The position numbers and the translations under genes were made by a program. From positions 3,782,001-3,846,000 of the forward strand of contig NZ_JBEJGY010000004.1 in NCBI RefSeq assembly GCF_040253615.1: a DNA stretch of 64,000 bases, written 5' to 3'. Position 1 is the stretch's first letter; each line of letters opens with the position of its first letter. Positions 16,492-25,443 of this stretch are shown here, piece by piece. The notes below the pieces were generated by a model. The model saw only the letters and a list, made by a program, of their open reading frames with translations, had not been told where the DNA came from and did not search any database. This DNA is from Streptomyces sp. Edi4. GTDB taxonomy: Bacteria > Actinomycetota > Actinomycetes > Streptomycetales > Streptomycetaceae.

Positions 16492-17991
16492 GTGGCGGAC
16501 AACGTACGCATGGGTACCGGCCCCGGGCGCCGGCTGCTGCTCACCACCGTCCTCGGCAGCGGCATGGCCCTGCTCGACTCCACCGTCGTCAACGTGGCCC
16601 TGCCCCACATCGGCGCCGACCTGGACACCGACATGGCCGTCCTGCAATGGACCGTCAACGCCTACATGCTCACCCTGGCCGGCCTCATCCTGCTCGGCGG
16701 CGCCCTGGGCGACCGCTACGGCCGGCGGAAGGTCTTCGTGACCGGCGTGATCTGGTTCGCCGCCGGGTCCCTGCTGTGCGGCCTGGCCCCCGACGCCGGG
16801 GTGCTCATCGCCGCCCGCGCCCTCCAGGGCATCGGCGGCGCCCTGCTCACGCCCGGCTCCCTCGCCCTCATCCAGGCCGGTTTCCACCCGGACGACCGGG
16901 CCCGCGCCGTCGGGGTGTGGTCCGGGCTCGGCGGCGTCGGCGCCGCCGTGGGGCCCTTCCTCGGGGGCTGGCTCGTGGACGGCCCCGGCTGGCGCTGGGT
17001 CTTCCTCATCAACGTGCCGCTCGCCGCGCTCTGCGTGGGCGTCGCCCTGCGCCACGTACCCGAGTCCCGCGACCCGCGCACCCACACCGGCCGCTTCGAC
17101 GTGCTGGGCGCGGCGCTCGGCGCGCTGGCCCTCGCGCTGGTCACCTACGCCCTGATCGAGGCACCAGGACAGGGCGCGTCACGGCTGGTCGTCGGCTCGG
17201 CCGTCGCCGGACTCGGGCTCGGAGCGGCGTTCGTACGGCGGGAACGGCGGCTGCCCGACCCCATGCTGCCGCCCTCGGTCTTCCACTCCCGGATCTTCAC
17301 CGCGGTCAACGTGGTGACCATCTGCGTGTACGCCGCCTTCGGCGGGTTCTTCTTCCTAGCCGCGCTCCAGTTCCAGGTCGTCGTCGGGTACTCGGCGCTC
17401 GGCGCGGGCGCCGCCATGCTGCCCACGACCGTCCTGATGCTGCTGCTCTCGGCCCGTTCGGGCGAACTCGGCCGGCGCGTCGGGCCGCGCGTCCCGCTCA
17501 CGGTCGGACCGCTGCTGTGCGCGGCCGGGATGCTGCTGATGCTGCGGGCCGGTGAGCACGCGTCGTACGTACGGGACGTCCTGCCCGCGCTGCTCGTACT
17601 CGGACTCGGCATGGTCACGCTGGTCGCGCCGCTCACCGCGACGGTGCTGGCGTCGGTCGACGAGGGGAGGGCGGGGATCGCGAGCGGCATCAACAACGCC
17701 GCCGCGCGTGCGGCGGGGCTGATCGCGGTTGCCGCGTTGCCGCTGGCCGCGGGGATGGGGCCGGAGGCGTACCGGTCCGCCGCGGAGTTCGGGGCCACGT
17801 TCCGGCGGGCCATGCCGATGTGTGCGGGGGCGCTGGCGCTGGCCTCCGTGGTGGCGTTCGTGACCGTACGCCGCCCTGTCGTCGGGGTGACCCCCGAGTG
17901 CCGCATGCAGTCCGGCCTCCCGGGCCCAGCCATCGAGCCCGACCACGGCCCCACCGACCCGCACCCGGAATCCCCTCGCGGAACGGCCTGA
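16492..17991 (+). CDS. MFS drug-efflux transporter (DHA2, 14-TM type)
   Basis: About 499 residues from the GTG at 16492; an ATG at 16510 is the alternative. The N-terminal half carries the DHA2 signatures MALLDSTVVNVALPHIG, WTVNAYMLTLAGLILLGG and the A-motif GDRYGRRKVF. Motif C is GVGAAVGPFLGGWLVD. Around 14 hydrophobic segments follow, so it is a proton-driven plasma-membrane exporter, with an unpredicted substrate. The last 40 residues are hydrophilic and run towards the right repeat array. No regulator adjoins it. It lies between two inverted repeat arrays, unlike any other gene in this window. Confidence 0.93.
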   Translation: MADNVRMGTGPGRRLLLTTVLGSGMALLDSTVVNVALPHIGADLDTDMAVLQWTVNAYMLTLAGLILLGGALGDRYGRRKVFVTGVIWFAAGSLLCGLAPDAGVLIAARALQGIGGALLTPGSLALIQAGFHPDDRARAVGVWSGLGGVGAAVGPFLGGWLVDGPGWRWVFLINVPLAALCVGVALRHVPESRDPRTHTGRFDVLGAALGALALALVTYALIEAPGQGASRLVVGSAVAGLGLGAAFVRRERRLPDPMLPPSVFHSRIFTAVNVVTICVYAAFGGFFFLAALQFQVVVGYSALGAGAAMLPTTVLMLLLSARSGELGRRVGPRVPLTVGPLLCAAGMLLMLRAGEHASYVRDVLPALLVLGLGMVTLVAPLTATVLASVDEGRAGIASGINNAAARAAGLIAVAALPLAAGMGPEAYRSAAEFGATFRRAMPMCAGALALASVVAFVTVRRPVVGVTPECRMQSGLPGPAIEPDHGPTDPHPESPRGTA

Positions 17992-18019
17992 AGATCCCCA
18001 CGCGGGCCGGCACCAGCCC

Positions 18020-18310
18020 GTCAGGGGCGCGGGGAACTGCGCGACCAGCCACATACGGCTCGCACCCGAAAACCGATCCCGGCCGGACGGCCAGCCACCC
18101 ACGCGCGGGCCGCCACCGGATGCCCCGGGCCACGGAAAACCCGCGCCCGACTCCCGACGCGGACCATCCCCGACCCCGCCAGGGGCGCGGGGAACTGCGC
18201 AACCAGCCACGCACAACCGGCACCCGAAAAACCACCCCGGCCGAACGGCCAGCCACCCGCATGCAGGCCCGCACCGGATACCCAGGGGCGCGGGGAACTG
18301 CGCGACCAGG
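18020..18310. repeat. Right repeat array, inverted copy of the left array
   Basis: GGGGCGCGGGGAACTGCGC occurs at 18024-18042, 18182-18200 and 18285-18303. Read on the minus strand, the spacers match the left array in the same order, including the stretches around GATGGTCCGCGTCGGG and TTTTCCGTGGCCCGGGGCAT. The result is an imperfect inverted repeat of about 290 bases on each side of the MFS gene. No gene is seen in 17992-18458. Confidence 0.9.
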
Positions 18311-18401
18311 CACATACGGCCCGCACTCGGAAGCCGCCGCGCAAACGGCTCGCATCCCGGAAGCCCGCCCCCGCCGGACGGCACGCGGCCCGGATATGGG
18401 A

Positions 18402-18436
18402 GGGCCCGGCGCTCCCGGGAGGGGGGCGTCGGGCCC
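18402..18436. terminator. Terminator hairpin downstream of fbaA
   Basis: Arms 18402-18412 and 18426-18436 pair over 11 bases with one mismatch (GGGCCCGGCGC against GCGTCGGGCCC). It lies 23 bases after the fbaA stop on the minus strand. Confidence 0.6.
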
Positions 18437-18458
18437 AGGGTTGTGCGCTGAGAACCGG

Positions 18459-19481
18459 TTACTTCAGCTTCGTGCCGGTAGACCGCAGATTCGCACACGC
18501 CTCAGCCACCCGCGCGGCCATCCCCGCCTCGGCCAGCTTCCCCCACGTACGCGGGTCGTACGTCGACTTCTTGCCGACCTCGCCGTCGACCTTCAGGACA
18601 CCGTCGTAGTTGCGGAACATGTGGTCCGCGACGGGCCGCGTGAAGGCGTACTGCGTGTCCGTGTCGAGGTTCATCTTCACGACGCCGTTCTCCAGCGCCG
18701 TCGCGATCTCCTCGGCCGAGGAGCCCGAGCCGCCGTGGAAGACGAAGTCGAACGGCGAGGGCTTGCCGTACTTCTCGCCGACACCCGCCTGGAGGTCCTT
18801 GAGCAGTTCGGGGCGGAGCACGACGTTGCCCGGCTTGTAGACGCCGTGGACGTTGCCGAAGGACGCGGCCAGCAGGTAGCGGCCCTTCTCGCCGAGACCC
18901 AGCGCCTCAGCCGTGCGCAGCGCGTCGTCGACGGTCGTGTACAGCTCGTCGTTGATCTCGTGGCTGACGCCGTCCTCCTCGCCGCCGGTCGGGGTGATCT
19001 CGACCTCGAGGATGATCTTCGCGGCGGCGGCCTTGGCCAGGAGCTCCTGACCGATGGCCAGGTTGTCCGCCAGGGTCTCGGCCGAACCGTCCCACATGTG
19101 GGACTGGAACAGCGGGTCGAGGCCCCGGGCGACGCGCTCGGCGGACACCTCGATGAGCGGGCGGACGTAGCCGTCCAGCTTGTCCTTCGGGCAGTGGTCG
19201 GTGTGCAGCGCGACGGTGATGTCGTACTTGGCGGCGACGACGTGCGCGAACTCGGCCAGGGCGACCGCGCCGGTCACCATGTCCTTGTTGTACTGGCCAC
19301 CCAGGAACTCCGCACCACCGGTGGAGATCTGGATGATGCCGTCGCTCTCGGCCTCCGCGAAGCCGCGCAACGCAGCGTGCAGGGTCTGGGTCGAGGTCAC
19401 GTTGATGGCCGGGTAGGCGAACTTGCCTGCCTTCGCCCGGTCGAGCATCTCGTTGTAGACCTCGGGGGTTGCGATGGGCAT
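18459..19481 (-). CDS. fbaA: Class II fructose-bisphosphate aldolase
   Basis: 340 residues from the ATG at 19481, with an AAGGAG site 7-12 bases upstream. It cleaves fructose 1,6-bisphosphate into dihydroxyacetone phosphate and glyceraldehyde 3-phosphate in glycolysis and gluconeogenesis. Zinc-site residues are visible in LHTDHCPKDKLDGYVRPL and in the ASFGNVHGVYKPG and FVFHGGSGSS loops; NLDTDTQYAFTRP is the phosphate-binding end. It is monocistronic and lies downstream of the parS-bearing palindrome. Confidence 0.98.
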   Translation of the reverse strand: MPIATPEVYNEMLDRAKAGKFAYPAINVTSTQTLHAALRGFAEAESDGIIQISTGGAEFLGGQYNKDMVTGAVALAEFAHVVAAKYDITVALHTDHCPKDKLDGYVRPLIEVSAERVARGLDPLFQSHMWDGSAETLADNLAIGQELLAKAAAAKIILEVEITPTGGEEDGVSHEINDELYTTVDDALRTAEALGLGEKGRYLLAASFGNVHGVYKPGNVVLRPELLKDLQAGVGEKYGKPSPFDFVFHGGSGSSAEEIATALENGVVKMNLDTDTQYAFTRPVADHMFRNYDGVLKVDGEVGKKSTYDPRTWGKLAEAGMAARVAEACANLRSTGTKLK

Positions 19482-19600
19482 CTGTCCGCTCCTTGTGATG
19501 TGCGGGGTGTGCGATATGTGCTGGCCCTGACCTGGGGGCGACGTCATCGTCGCGGCCCATCTTTCCAGACTCTGACAGCGGCTCCACCCCGTGGACGTCC

Positions 19601-19638
19601 GAGGGGCGGGCTGTTTCACGTGAAACAGCCCGCCCCTC
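19601..19638. promoter_or_regulatory. parS (ParB-binding) sequence inside a 38-bp perfect palindrome
   Basis: TGTTTCACGTGAAACA at 19612-19627 is identical to the consensus ParB site of bacterial chromosomes. The complementarity continues outwards through GAGGGGCGGGC on the left and its complement on the right, so 19601-19638 is palindromic with no loop. It lies between pyrE and fbaA, 57 bases past the pyrE stop, so the RNA could also fold as a terminator for pyrE. Confidence 0.9.
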
Positions 19639-19695
19639 AAGGAACGCGCAGGTCAGGCTCGCCCGGCCCGAGCGCCGGGACCCGCGTCACGCTTT

Positions 19696-20244
19696 TCAGG
19701 CCAGCCCGAGGTCCGTCGACGAGAACGCGGTCACGTACGGCACGCCCGCGCCTTCGGTGATCTTCTCGGCGGCGCCGGTCGCCCGGTCCACGATCGTCGC
19801 CACGGCCACGACCTCGGCGCCGGCCGCGCGGACCGCCTCGACGGCGGTCAGCGGCGAGTCGCCGGTGGTCGAGGTGTCCTCGACCACCAGGACCCGGCGG
19901 CCCTTGATGTCCGGACCCTCGACCTGGCGCTGCATCCCGTGCGCCTTGGCCGCCTTGCGGACCACGAAGGCGTCGAGCGAGCGGCCACGGGCGGCGGCCG
20001 CGTGCATCATCGCGCCGGCCACCGGGTCGGCGCCCATGGTCAGGCCGCCCACCGCGTCGAAGTCGAACTCCGCGGTCACGTCGAGCATCACCTGGCCCAC
20101 CAGCGGCGCGGCGACGCCGTCAAGGGTGACCCGGCGCAGGTCCACGTAGTAGTCGGCCTCGATCCCCGAGGAGAGGGTCACCTTGCCGTGCACCACGGCC
20201 TTGTCCTTGATCTGCTGGAGCAGGTCAGCGCGTACGTCAGTCAT
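19696..20244 (-). CDS. pyrE: Orotate phosphoribosyltransferase
   Basis: 182 residues from the ATG at 20244; an in-frame ATG at 20250 adds two residues. It converts orotate and PRPP to OMP in pyrimidine synthesis. The PRPP loop is RRVLVVEDTSTTGDSPLTAVEAVR, and VVRKAAKAHGMQRQVEG gives the flexible catalytic loop with its Lys residues. SGIEADYYVDLRRVTLDG is the N-terminal signature. It ends before the parS palindrome and has its own promoter region shared with nothing. Confidence 0.97.
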   Translation of the reverse strand: MTDVRADLLQQIKDKAVVHGKVTLSSGIEADYYVDLRRVTLDGVAAPLVGQVMLDVTAEFDFDAVGGLTMGADPVAGAMMHAAAARGRSLDAFVVRKAAKAHGMQRQVEGPDIKGRRVLVVEDTSTTGDSPLTAVEAVRAAGAEVVAVATIVDRATGAAEKITEGAGVPYVTAFSSTDLGLA

Positions 20245-20267
20245 GCCCATGAGCTTAAGGGCCCCGG

Positions 20268-21056
20268 TCACAGGCGGCGCCAGGCCCAGGTCGTCGTCAG
20301 CTCCAGCGGGTCGATCGGGGTGACCTGACGGGGCAGCGTGTTGAGGCCGTTGGGCGGGCCGGACTGCGGCTCCACGCACACGGCCTCCTCCTGCTCGTCA
20401 TAGACGACCACCCACTCGGTGGGGCTGGTCACCTTCAGCTCGAGGCGCTGGGGCCAGGTGAGGGTGACATCGACGCCGTCGGGCATCCCGAAGCAGTCGT
20501 CCCAGGGGCCCGGCAGCGGTGGGATGCGCCGTCCGGTGGGCAGATGGTCCTCGCCGCGCTCCTCCTGCCACTGCGCGTCGAAGGCCAGCTCGACCCGGCT
20601 GCCGTCGATCTCCCGGACGAACCAGGGATGCCATCCCACCTGCGCCGGGAAGGAGTTGTCGTACGTCTCGACGCCCATCCGGACGGTCAGCGCGTCCGGG
20701 GTCAGCTCGAAGATCTGGGTGACCTTGCCGGTGAAGGGCCAGGGCTCGGTCAGCTCCTGCGTGAACACCGCCTCCGTCGCGGAGACCCGCGCGGTCTCCC
20801 ACGCGTGGTCGCGGACGGTGCCGTGGATGGCGTGCGGCGGCGAGTTGAGCGGCAACTGATACTTCACCCCGCCATCACGGAACTGGCCGTTCTCCACGCG
20901 GCCGCACCACGGCACCATCGGGAAGCAGCCGTACTTCTCGCCCTGGCGCAGCACCTCGGTGCCGTCGATCACCAGGCTGCTGATCCGGCAGCCGTTGCCC
21001 GCGTCGACGGTCATGTGCACGGCGCCGACGCCCAATTTGATCTGGTCACTGCTCAC
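20268..21056 (-). CDS. Aldose 1-epimerase family protein
   Basis: 262 residues with the galactose-mutarotase fold: LRQGEKYGCFPMVPWCGRVENGQF near the start, HAIHGTVRDHAWE with the acid His, and QVGWHPWFVREIDGS with the second His. The late Glu appears in AVCVEPQSGPPNGLN. It probably interconverts anomers of hexoses or related sugar phosphates. It is 24 bases upstream of pyrE on the same strand, so the two may be co-transcribed. Confidence 0.9.
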   Translation of the reverse strand: MSSDQIKLGVGAVHMTVDAGNGCRISSLVIDGTEVLRQGEKYGCFPMVPWCGRVENGQFRDGGVKYQLPLNSPPHAIHGTVRDHAWETARVSATEAVFTQELTEPWPFTGKVTQIFELTPDALTVRMGVETYDNSFPAQVGWHPWFVREIDGSRVELAFDAQWQEERGEDHLPTGRRIPPLPGPWDDCFGMPDGVDVTLTWPQRLELKVTSPTEWVVVYDEQEEAVCVEPQSGPPNGLNTLPRQVTPIDPLELTTTWAWRRL

Positions 21057-21135
21057 GGCTTCGACCCTAGCCGCTGGGCCGTCGTTTCACCCGGTCTCCG
21101 GCTTCCGGCCGGTGGGGCGCGCTCTCACCGTGTCG

Positions 21136-22056
21136 TCAGCGGCGGCGGCGCAGCGCGCGCCCGACCACGACCGCCGAGGCCAGGGCGAGGGCCGCGGCCG
21201 GGGCGACCCAGCGCAGGGTGGCGCCGGCGTTGCCGCCCGATGGCGCGGGCACCGGGGCGTACCGGCCGCGCGGCGGCGCGTGGTCGACCTCCTCGGCGCT
21301 GCGGCCGATCATCGTGCGGCGGGCGTGCGCGGCCTCGGCGGGCATCGACTCGCCCACCTCGATGACGAAGTCGTCGTCGGCGAGCCGGTCGAGGGACGGC
21401 GGCGGCACCTCGGCGTCGAACACGGAGGTGAAGTCCTCGTCGTGGGTGTCGTCGTGTGCGTCGCCGTCGATGTCGTCGTGGGCGCCCGCGCCACGCGGTG
21501 TGCCGTCGGTGTCCCGCGCCGCGGGGAGACCGGTGCTCAGGTCGGTGTTCAGGTCCGTGTCCGACGGATTTGCCGGGGCCACCTGCTCGTCGGGCGCCGC
21601 CGCGAGACGGTCGTCCGCCCCGGGCCGCTCCGGCCCGGCCGGCCGGGCCAGCTCCGCCGCGAACCGGTCGAGCAGACGCAGCGCGGACGCGGTGGCGGTC
21701 TCGTGCGGCACGTCGGCCGCCCGGCCCTCCGCGAGCGCCGTGCCCGCGAAGGCCAGCATGGCGCCGCCCGGTGCCTCTTCGAGCGTCACGGTCAGGGCGA
21801 TCTTGGCCGCGCCCGCCCCGCGCACCTCCACGCCCTCGCCCTCCAGGGCGAACACGTCCGGGCTCTGCTCGGTGACGCGCAGGGAGCCCCGGTAGGTGAT
21901 GGTGCTCCCGCCGAGGCGGACCCTCAGCCGGCCCGTGATGGGCGGCTCGCCCGCGTCCTGCTGGAGCCCCGGCACACAGCACGCGACCCGGGCGGGGTCG
22001 CGCAGCGCCTGCCGGAGTGCCTGGGCCTCAACCGGAACGAACACCTCATGCTCCAT
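21136..22056 (-). CDS. SRPBCC (CoxG-like) protein with C-terminal membrane anchor
   Basis: 306 residues from the ATG at 22056; a GTG two codons earlier is possible. An SRPBCC/CoxG-like ligand-binding domain fills residues 1-140 (LRDPARVACCVPGLQQ, PGGAMLAFAGTALAEGRAADVP). An Asp/Thr-rich disordered linker follows (DTDLNTDLSTGL, DDIDGDAHDDTHDED), and one C-terminal helix (WVAPAAALALASAVVVG) ends in RALRRRR. This predicts a tail-anchored protein with the lipid- or small-molecule-binding domain in the cytoplasm. Function unknown. Confidence 0.8.
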   Translation of the reverse strand: MEHEVFVPVEAQALRQALRDPARVACCVPGLQQDAGEPPITGRLRVRLGGSTITYRGSLRVTEQSPDVFALEGEGVEVRGAGAAKIALTVTLEEAPGGAMLAFAGTALAEGRAADVPHETATASALRLLDRFAAELARPAGPERPGADDRLAAAPDEQVAPANPSDTDLNTDLSTGLPAARDTDGTPRGAGAHDDIDGDAHDDTHDEDFTSVFDAEVPPPSLDRLADDDFVIEVGESMPAEAAHARRTMIGRSAEEVDHAPPRGRYAPVPAPSGGNAGATLRWVAPAAALALASAVVVGRALRRRR

Positions 22057-22243
22057 AGCCACCGAGCCTACTCAGCGCCGGCCCGATCGTCTGCGCCAAC
22101 GCGGCGCCGATCCCCGCCGGGCCCCTCGCGGACGTCCGGCCCCGACACCGACACCCCGCGCTCCTGTCCGCGTACCGGTGGCCGTCCGCTGCCCGTGGCC
22201 GTCCGCGCGCGCGTGCTCGTGCCCGCGCCTCAGTCCGCGCCCC

Positions 22244-23830
22244 TCAGCCCGCGTACCTCGGATGCACGAGCGTCGACGGTGGCAGGCCGGTGGCGCCCGG
22301 TGGCGGGGCCAGCGGGCTGCTTCCGGCGGGCAGCCCCGCCCCCGGGCCGGCGGCGGGGCCCGGTGCCGCCGCCGACGGGTCCGGGCCGGGCCGGGTGGCC
22401 AGGACGAAACCCCAGTCGTGAGGGGCGGCCGCCGGGCCGTGCGCGCGGCCGGGGCCGGCGGGGACGCCGGGGGCGCGCCCGCCCGCGCGGTAGGCGAACG
22501 CCGTCAGACCGGCGGCGCGGATCGTCGAGGCGACCGTCCAGAACGTGCGCGGCCGGCCACCGGCCGGGCCCGCGTGCACCACAAGACGGCCACCGGGGGC
22601 AAGGACGCGGGAGGCGAGCCCGTAGAACTCCTGCGAGTAGAGCTTGGTGCTGGCGGTGATGCCGGGGTCGGGCAGATCGCAGATCACCGCGTCGTACGTG
22701 CCCAGCGTCCGCACGTCGCCGCGCAGCCAGCCGAAGGGGTCGCCGGCCACCGCGCGCAGCCGGGGGTCCCGGTAGGCGTGGGCGTTCAGGGACGCCAGCG
22801 CCGGGTCCTCGCGCGCGAGGCGGACCAGCTCGGGGTCCACGTCCACCAGGGTCACCGCGCGCACCCCGGGACGACGCAGCACCTCGCGGGCGGCCAGCCC
22901 GTCGCCGCCGCCCAGGATCAGGACCCGGCCGTGCGGGCCCCGGGCGAGCGCGGGGTCCACCAGGGCCGCGTGGTAGCGGGACTCGTCGCGGCCGTCGACA
23001 CGCAGCCGCCCGTCGAGGAAGAGCCCGAGGGAGGCGCCGGACCTGCCGGTCAGGACGATCTCCTGGACGTGGGTCTGGACGGCCACGCGCACCTGGCCGC
23101 CGTACACCGCGCGGCGGGCGGCGTGCTCGAAGTCACCGACCATCGCGGTGGTCAGGGCGAGCACGACGAGGACGAGGGCGTTGGCGCCGAGCAGCGTCCA
23201 GCGGGCGCGCCGGGACAGATCGCGGCCGAAGAGCAGCAGGACGAGCGAGCCGCCCGCGACGGCGTTGACGGCGCCGGTGAGCAACGCGCTGGTCAGCTGG
23301 CCCAGTTGGGGAAGGAGCAGGAACGGGAAGGCGAGGCCGCCGACGAGCGCGCCCACGTAGTCGGCGGCGAACAGGTCGGCCACCGTGCCGCTCGCGTCAC
23401 CGTCCGCGCCCCGCGAGACGCGCTGGATGAGGGTCATCAGGAGCGGGATCTCGGCGCCGATCAGCATGCCGATGGCGAGCGAGAAGGCGACGAGCGCGTA
23501 CCGCGAGCCGCCGGACCAGGCGAACGTCGCGTACAGGACCATCGCCGAGCAGCCGCCGACCAGGGCGAGCGCGGCCTCGATCAGGCCGAAGCCGACGGCG
23601 GCCCGGCAGCGCAGCCGCTTGGCGAGCAGCGAGCCGACCCCCATCGCGAAGACCATCACGGACAGGACCACCGAGGCCTGGGTGACCGAGTCCCCGATCA
23701 AGTACGAGGCGAGGGCGACCAGTTCGAGCTCGTACACGAGCCCGCAGGCGGCGCAGAGGAACACGACGGCCAGGACGAGGAACCGGCCCGACCGCGGACT
23801 ACTCACGGGAGCGGGAAGCGGTTCGATCAT
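22244..23830 (-). CDS. Membrane-fused spermidine-synthase-like protein
   Basis: 528 residues. The first 240 form about seven membrane helices (VLAVVFLCAACGLVYELELVA, SVVLSVMVFAMGVGSLLAKRL, GMLIGAEIPLLMTLIQRV). The second half is an aminopropyltransferase-type Rossmann domain with GRVLILGGGDGLAAREVLRRPGV, the acidic VTLVDVDPELV, and DAVICDLPDPG in place of the classical DSSDP. The tail (about 450-528) is Pro/Gly/Ala-rich. It belongs to the membrane-fused SpeE family, often found with DUF2617 and Gly-rich membrane genes as here. Whether it makes polyamines is unproven. Confidence 0.88.
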   Translation of the reverse strand: MIEPLPAPVSSPRSGRFLVLAVVFLCAACGLVYELELVALASYLIGDSVTQASVVLSVMVFAMGVGSLLAKRLRCRAAVGFGLIEAALALVGGCSAMVLYATFAWSGGSRYALVAFSLAIGMLIGAEIPLLMTLIQRVSRGADGDASGTVADLFAADYVGALVGGLAFPFLLLPQLGQLTSALLTGAVNAVAGGSLVLLLFGRDLSRRARWTLLGANALVLVVLALTTAMVGDFEHAARRAVYGGQVRVAVQTHVQEIVLTGRSGASLGLFLDGRLRVDGRDESRYHAALVDPALARGPHGRVLILGGGDGLAAREVLRRPGVRAVTLVDVDPELVRLAREDPALASLNAHAYRDPRLRAVAGDPFGWLRGDVRTLGTYDAVICDLPDPGITASTKLYSQEFYGLASRVLAPGGRLVVHAGPAGGRPRTFWTVASTIRAAGLTAFAYRAGGRAPGVPAGPGRAHGPAAAPHDWGFVLATRPGPDPSAAAPGPAAGPGAGLPAGSSPLAPPPGATGLPPSTLVHPRYAG

Positions 23831-23997
23831 GATGCGAACGCTACGTGACTGTCCGTTCGCATCTTGTCACCCACACGGGTGCAACTGGAGCCTGCCGACG
23901 GTGGAGGCGCGCACCGCGAGGCCCACGGCGCGCATGCCGAGGCCCACGGCGCGTGCCGCGAAGCCCGTCGGCGCACTCGGCGCGCGCCTCCCGGGCC

Positions 23998-24522
23998 TCA
24001 GAGTCCGGCCGCCGCGGGCACCCGCAGGCCGACCCGGGTGCGGGTGACCACCAGCTGGCCCTCCTGCGGATAGGCGTGCCAGGTACGCCACCACACCTGG
24101 CCCTCGCCGCGCTGGGCGAGCATCGCCGTGAACGCGTGCGGGGAGCCGGGAAACGTCCCGGCCAGTCCATTGGGGTGGTCGCAGACCAGGGCGAGGAGTT
24201 CCTGGGCTCGGCCCGCGAACGAGCCGCGCGACAGCGTCTCGACGCGCGCGGCGAACTCGTAGTCCCACTCGCCGAGCCGTTTCGCCACGCCGAGCGGCAG
24301 CGGCGTACTGCTGCCGGGCATGCAGGCGACGGTCTCCGAGCAGGTGCCGCGCTCCTCGTCGAGGAGCACTTGGTGGGAGGCGCCCAGGAGCCTCAACTGG
24401 AGCTTGGCGCCCGAGAGTTCGAGGTCGAGCACGGCGAGGGCGGGCAGCGGCTCGCGGCCGAGCGCCCAGGCGAGGTCGGCGGCGCGCGTGTCGGTGTAGG
24501 CGGTCTTCAGGGTCGTGAGCAT
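23998..24522 (-). CDS. DUF2617 family protein
   Basis: 174 residues from the ATG at 24522 (MLTTLKTAYTDTRAADLAWALG). It matches the uncharacterised family DUF2617 (LHLLGASHQVLL-like strand, SETVACMPG, EWDYEFAARVETLS, WWRTWHAYPQEGQLVVTRTRV). It lies upstream of the spermidine-synthase-like gene on the same strand with 167 bases between them. That spacer holds a short GAGGCCCACGGCGCG direct repeat near 23913 and 23939. Confidence 0.88.
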   Translation of the reverse strand: MLTTLKTAYTDTRAADLAWALGREPLPALAVLDLELSGAKLQLRLLGASHQVLLDEERGTCSETVACMPGSSTPLPLGVAKRLGEWDYEFAARVETLSRGSFAGRAQELLALVCDHPNGLAGTFPGSPHAFTAMLAQRGEGQVWWRTWHAYPQEGQLVVTRTRVGLRVPAAAGL

Positions 24523-24996
24523 GGGTGGGCTCCGCAAGACACACATGTGGCGGGTGGATGACCGGTGTCGACTCGGACCGCAACGAAGGGACGGGCGACC
24601 GCTCCCTGATCACCCGGAGTCCACATGCCGCGCGGTTTCTCTGCGAGGGAATCACGAAGTGTGCGGCACTCACAGCTTTTTTACCCAAGTTGATGGGGTT
24701 TCCATCCCCTCGGGGGCCCTTGGGTTCAAACGTTCAACTACCGGCGCGAAAAAGGGCTCCCGGCCGGCCGTGACCGTCCGGGCGCACAACGGGCGGACCC
24801 GGCGGTGGAATCGGCTGCCCCGTGTCAGCCGCTCCCGCCCCGCACCGGTCCGCCCGTCGCTCCCGGCCCGTGGGGCGCGCCCCACGGGCCGCCGCCGACC
24901 AGCCCTGGCAGGCCTGTCGGCCGGGCCCGTCGAGGCCCGTCGCCCGGGCCGGCCGGTCCCGTCGCCCGGGCCGGCCGGTCCCATCGACCGGGCCGG
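24523..24996. other. Gene-free region with GC tandem repeats
   Basis: I see no gene here. A 22-base unit (GTCGCCCGGGCCGGCCGGTCCC) is repeated without a gap at 24939-24960 and 24961-24982, with a partial third copy to about 25000. The part nearest DUF2617 presumably holds its promoter. Confidence 0.6.
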
Positions 24997-25332
24997 TCAG
25001 CTCGAACCGCAGCCGCCGCCCCCGCACGACGAGCCGCCGCACGAGGAGTGGCCGCCCCCGCCGCACGAGTGACCGCCCCCGCAGGAGTGGCCGCCGTGAT
25101 GGCCGCCGCCCCCGCCGCCCCCGTGGTGGTGGCCACCGCTCCCGCTCCCGCAGGACGACGTGCTGCCCCCGTCCGAGCCGCCCCCCGCCCACCAGCTGGT
25201 GCCGCCGGCCGCCGAGGCCGCCGAACGCTTGCGCCCCCGGCCACGGCCGCGCGAGCTGCCGCCCGCCTTCGCGGTGGCCAGGACGACGAGCGCCACCAAT
25301 ACGAAGAACCCCACCCCGATCACGACTGCCAT
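24997..25332 (-). CDS. Small membrane protein with Gly/His/Cys-rich tail
   Basis: 111 residues from the ATG at 25332. One membrane helix (VVIGVGFFVLVALVVLATAKAG, cut at residue 24) is followed by a basic stretch (SSRGRGRGRKRSAA). The C-terminal 55 residues are built from Gly, His, Cys and Ser: repeated GGHS-C, GGGHSC and SSCGGSSCGGGGCG motifs, with about seven Cys and eight His. It lies upstream of DUF2617 and the SpeE-like gene on the same strand. The tail looks suited to binding metal ions, but no function is established. Confidence 0.7.
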   Translation of the reverse strand: MAVVIGVGFFVLVALVVLATAKAGGSSRGRGRGRKRSAASAAGGTSWWAGGGSDGGSTSSCGSGSGGHHHGGGGGGGHHGGHSCGGGHSCGGGGHSSCGGSSCGGGGCGSS

Positions 25333-25443
25333 CCCCCACCGTCCTTCCGTGACCGCGGCCCCCCGTGGCCCGCGTGGGAGGGAGATGCCCCTCACCGTCC
25401 GGCGCCAAAGCACACTTGAGCAAGTCCAGAGGTTGCCCGCAGG

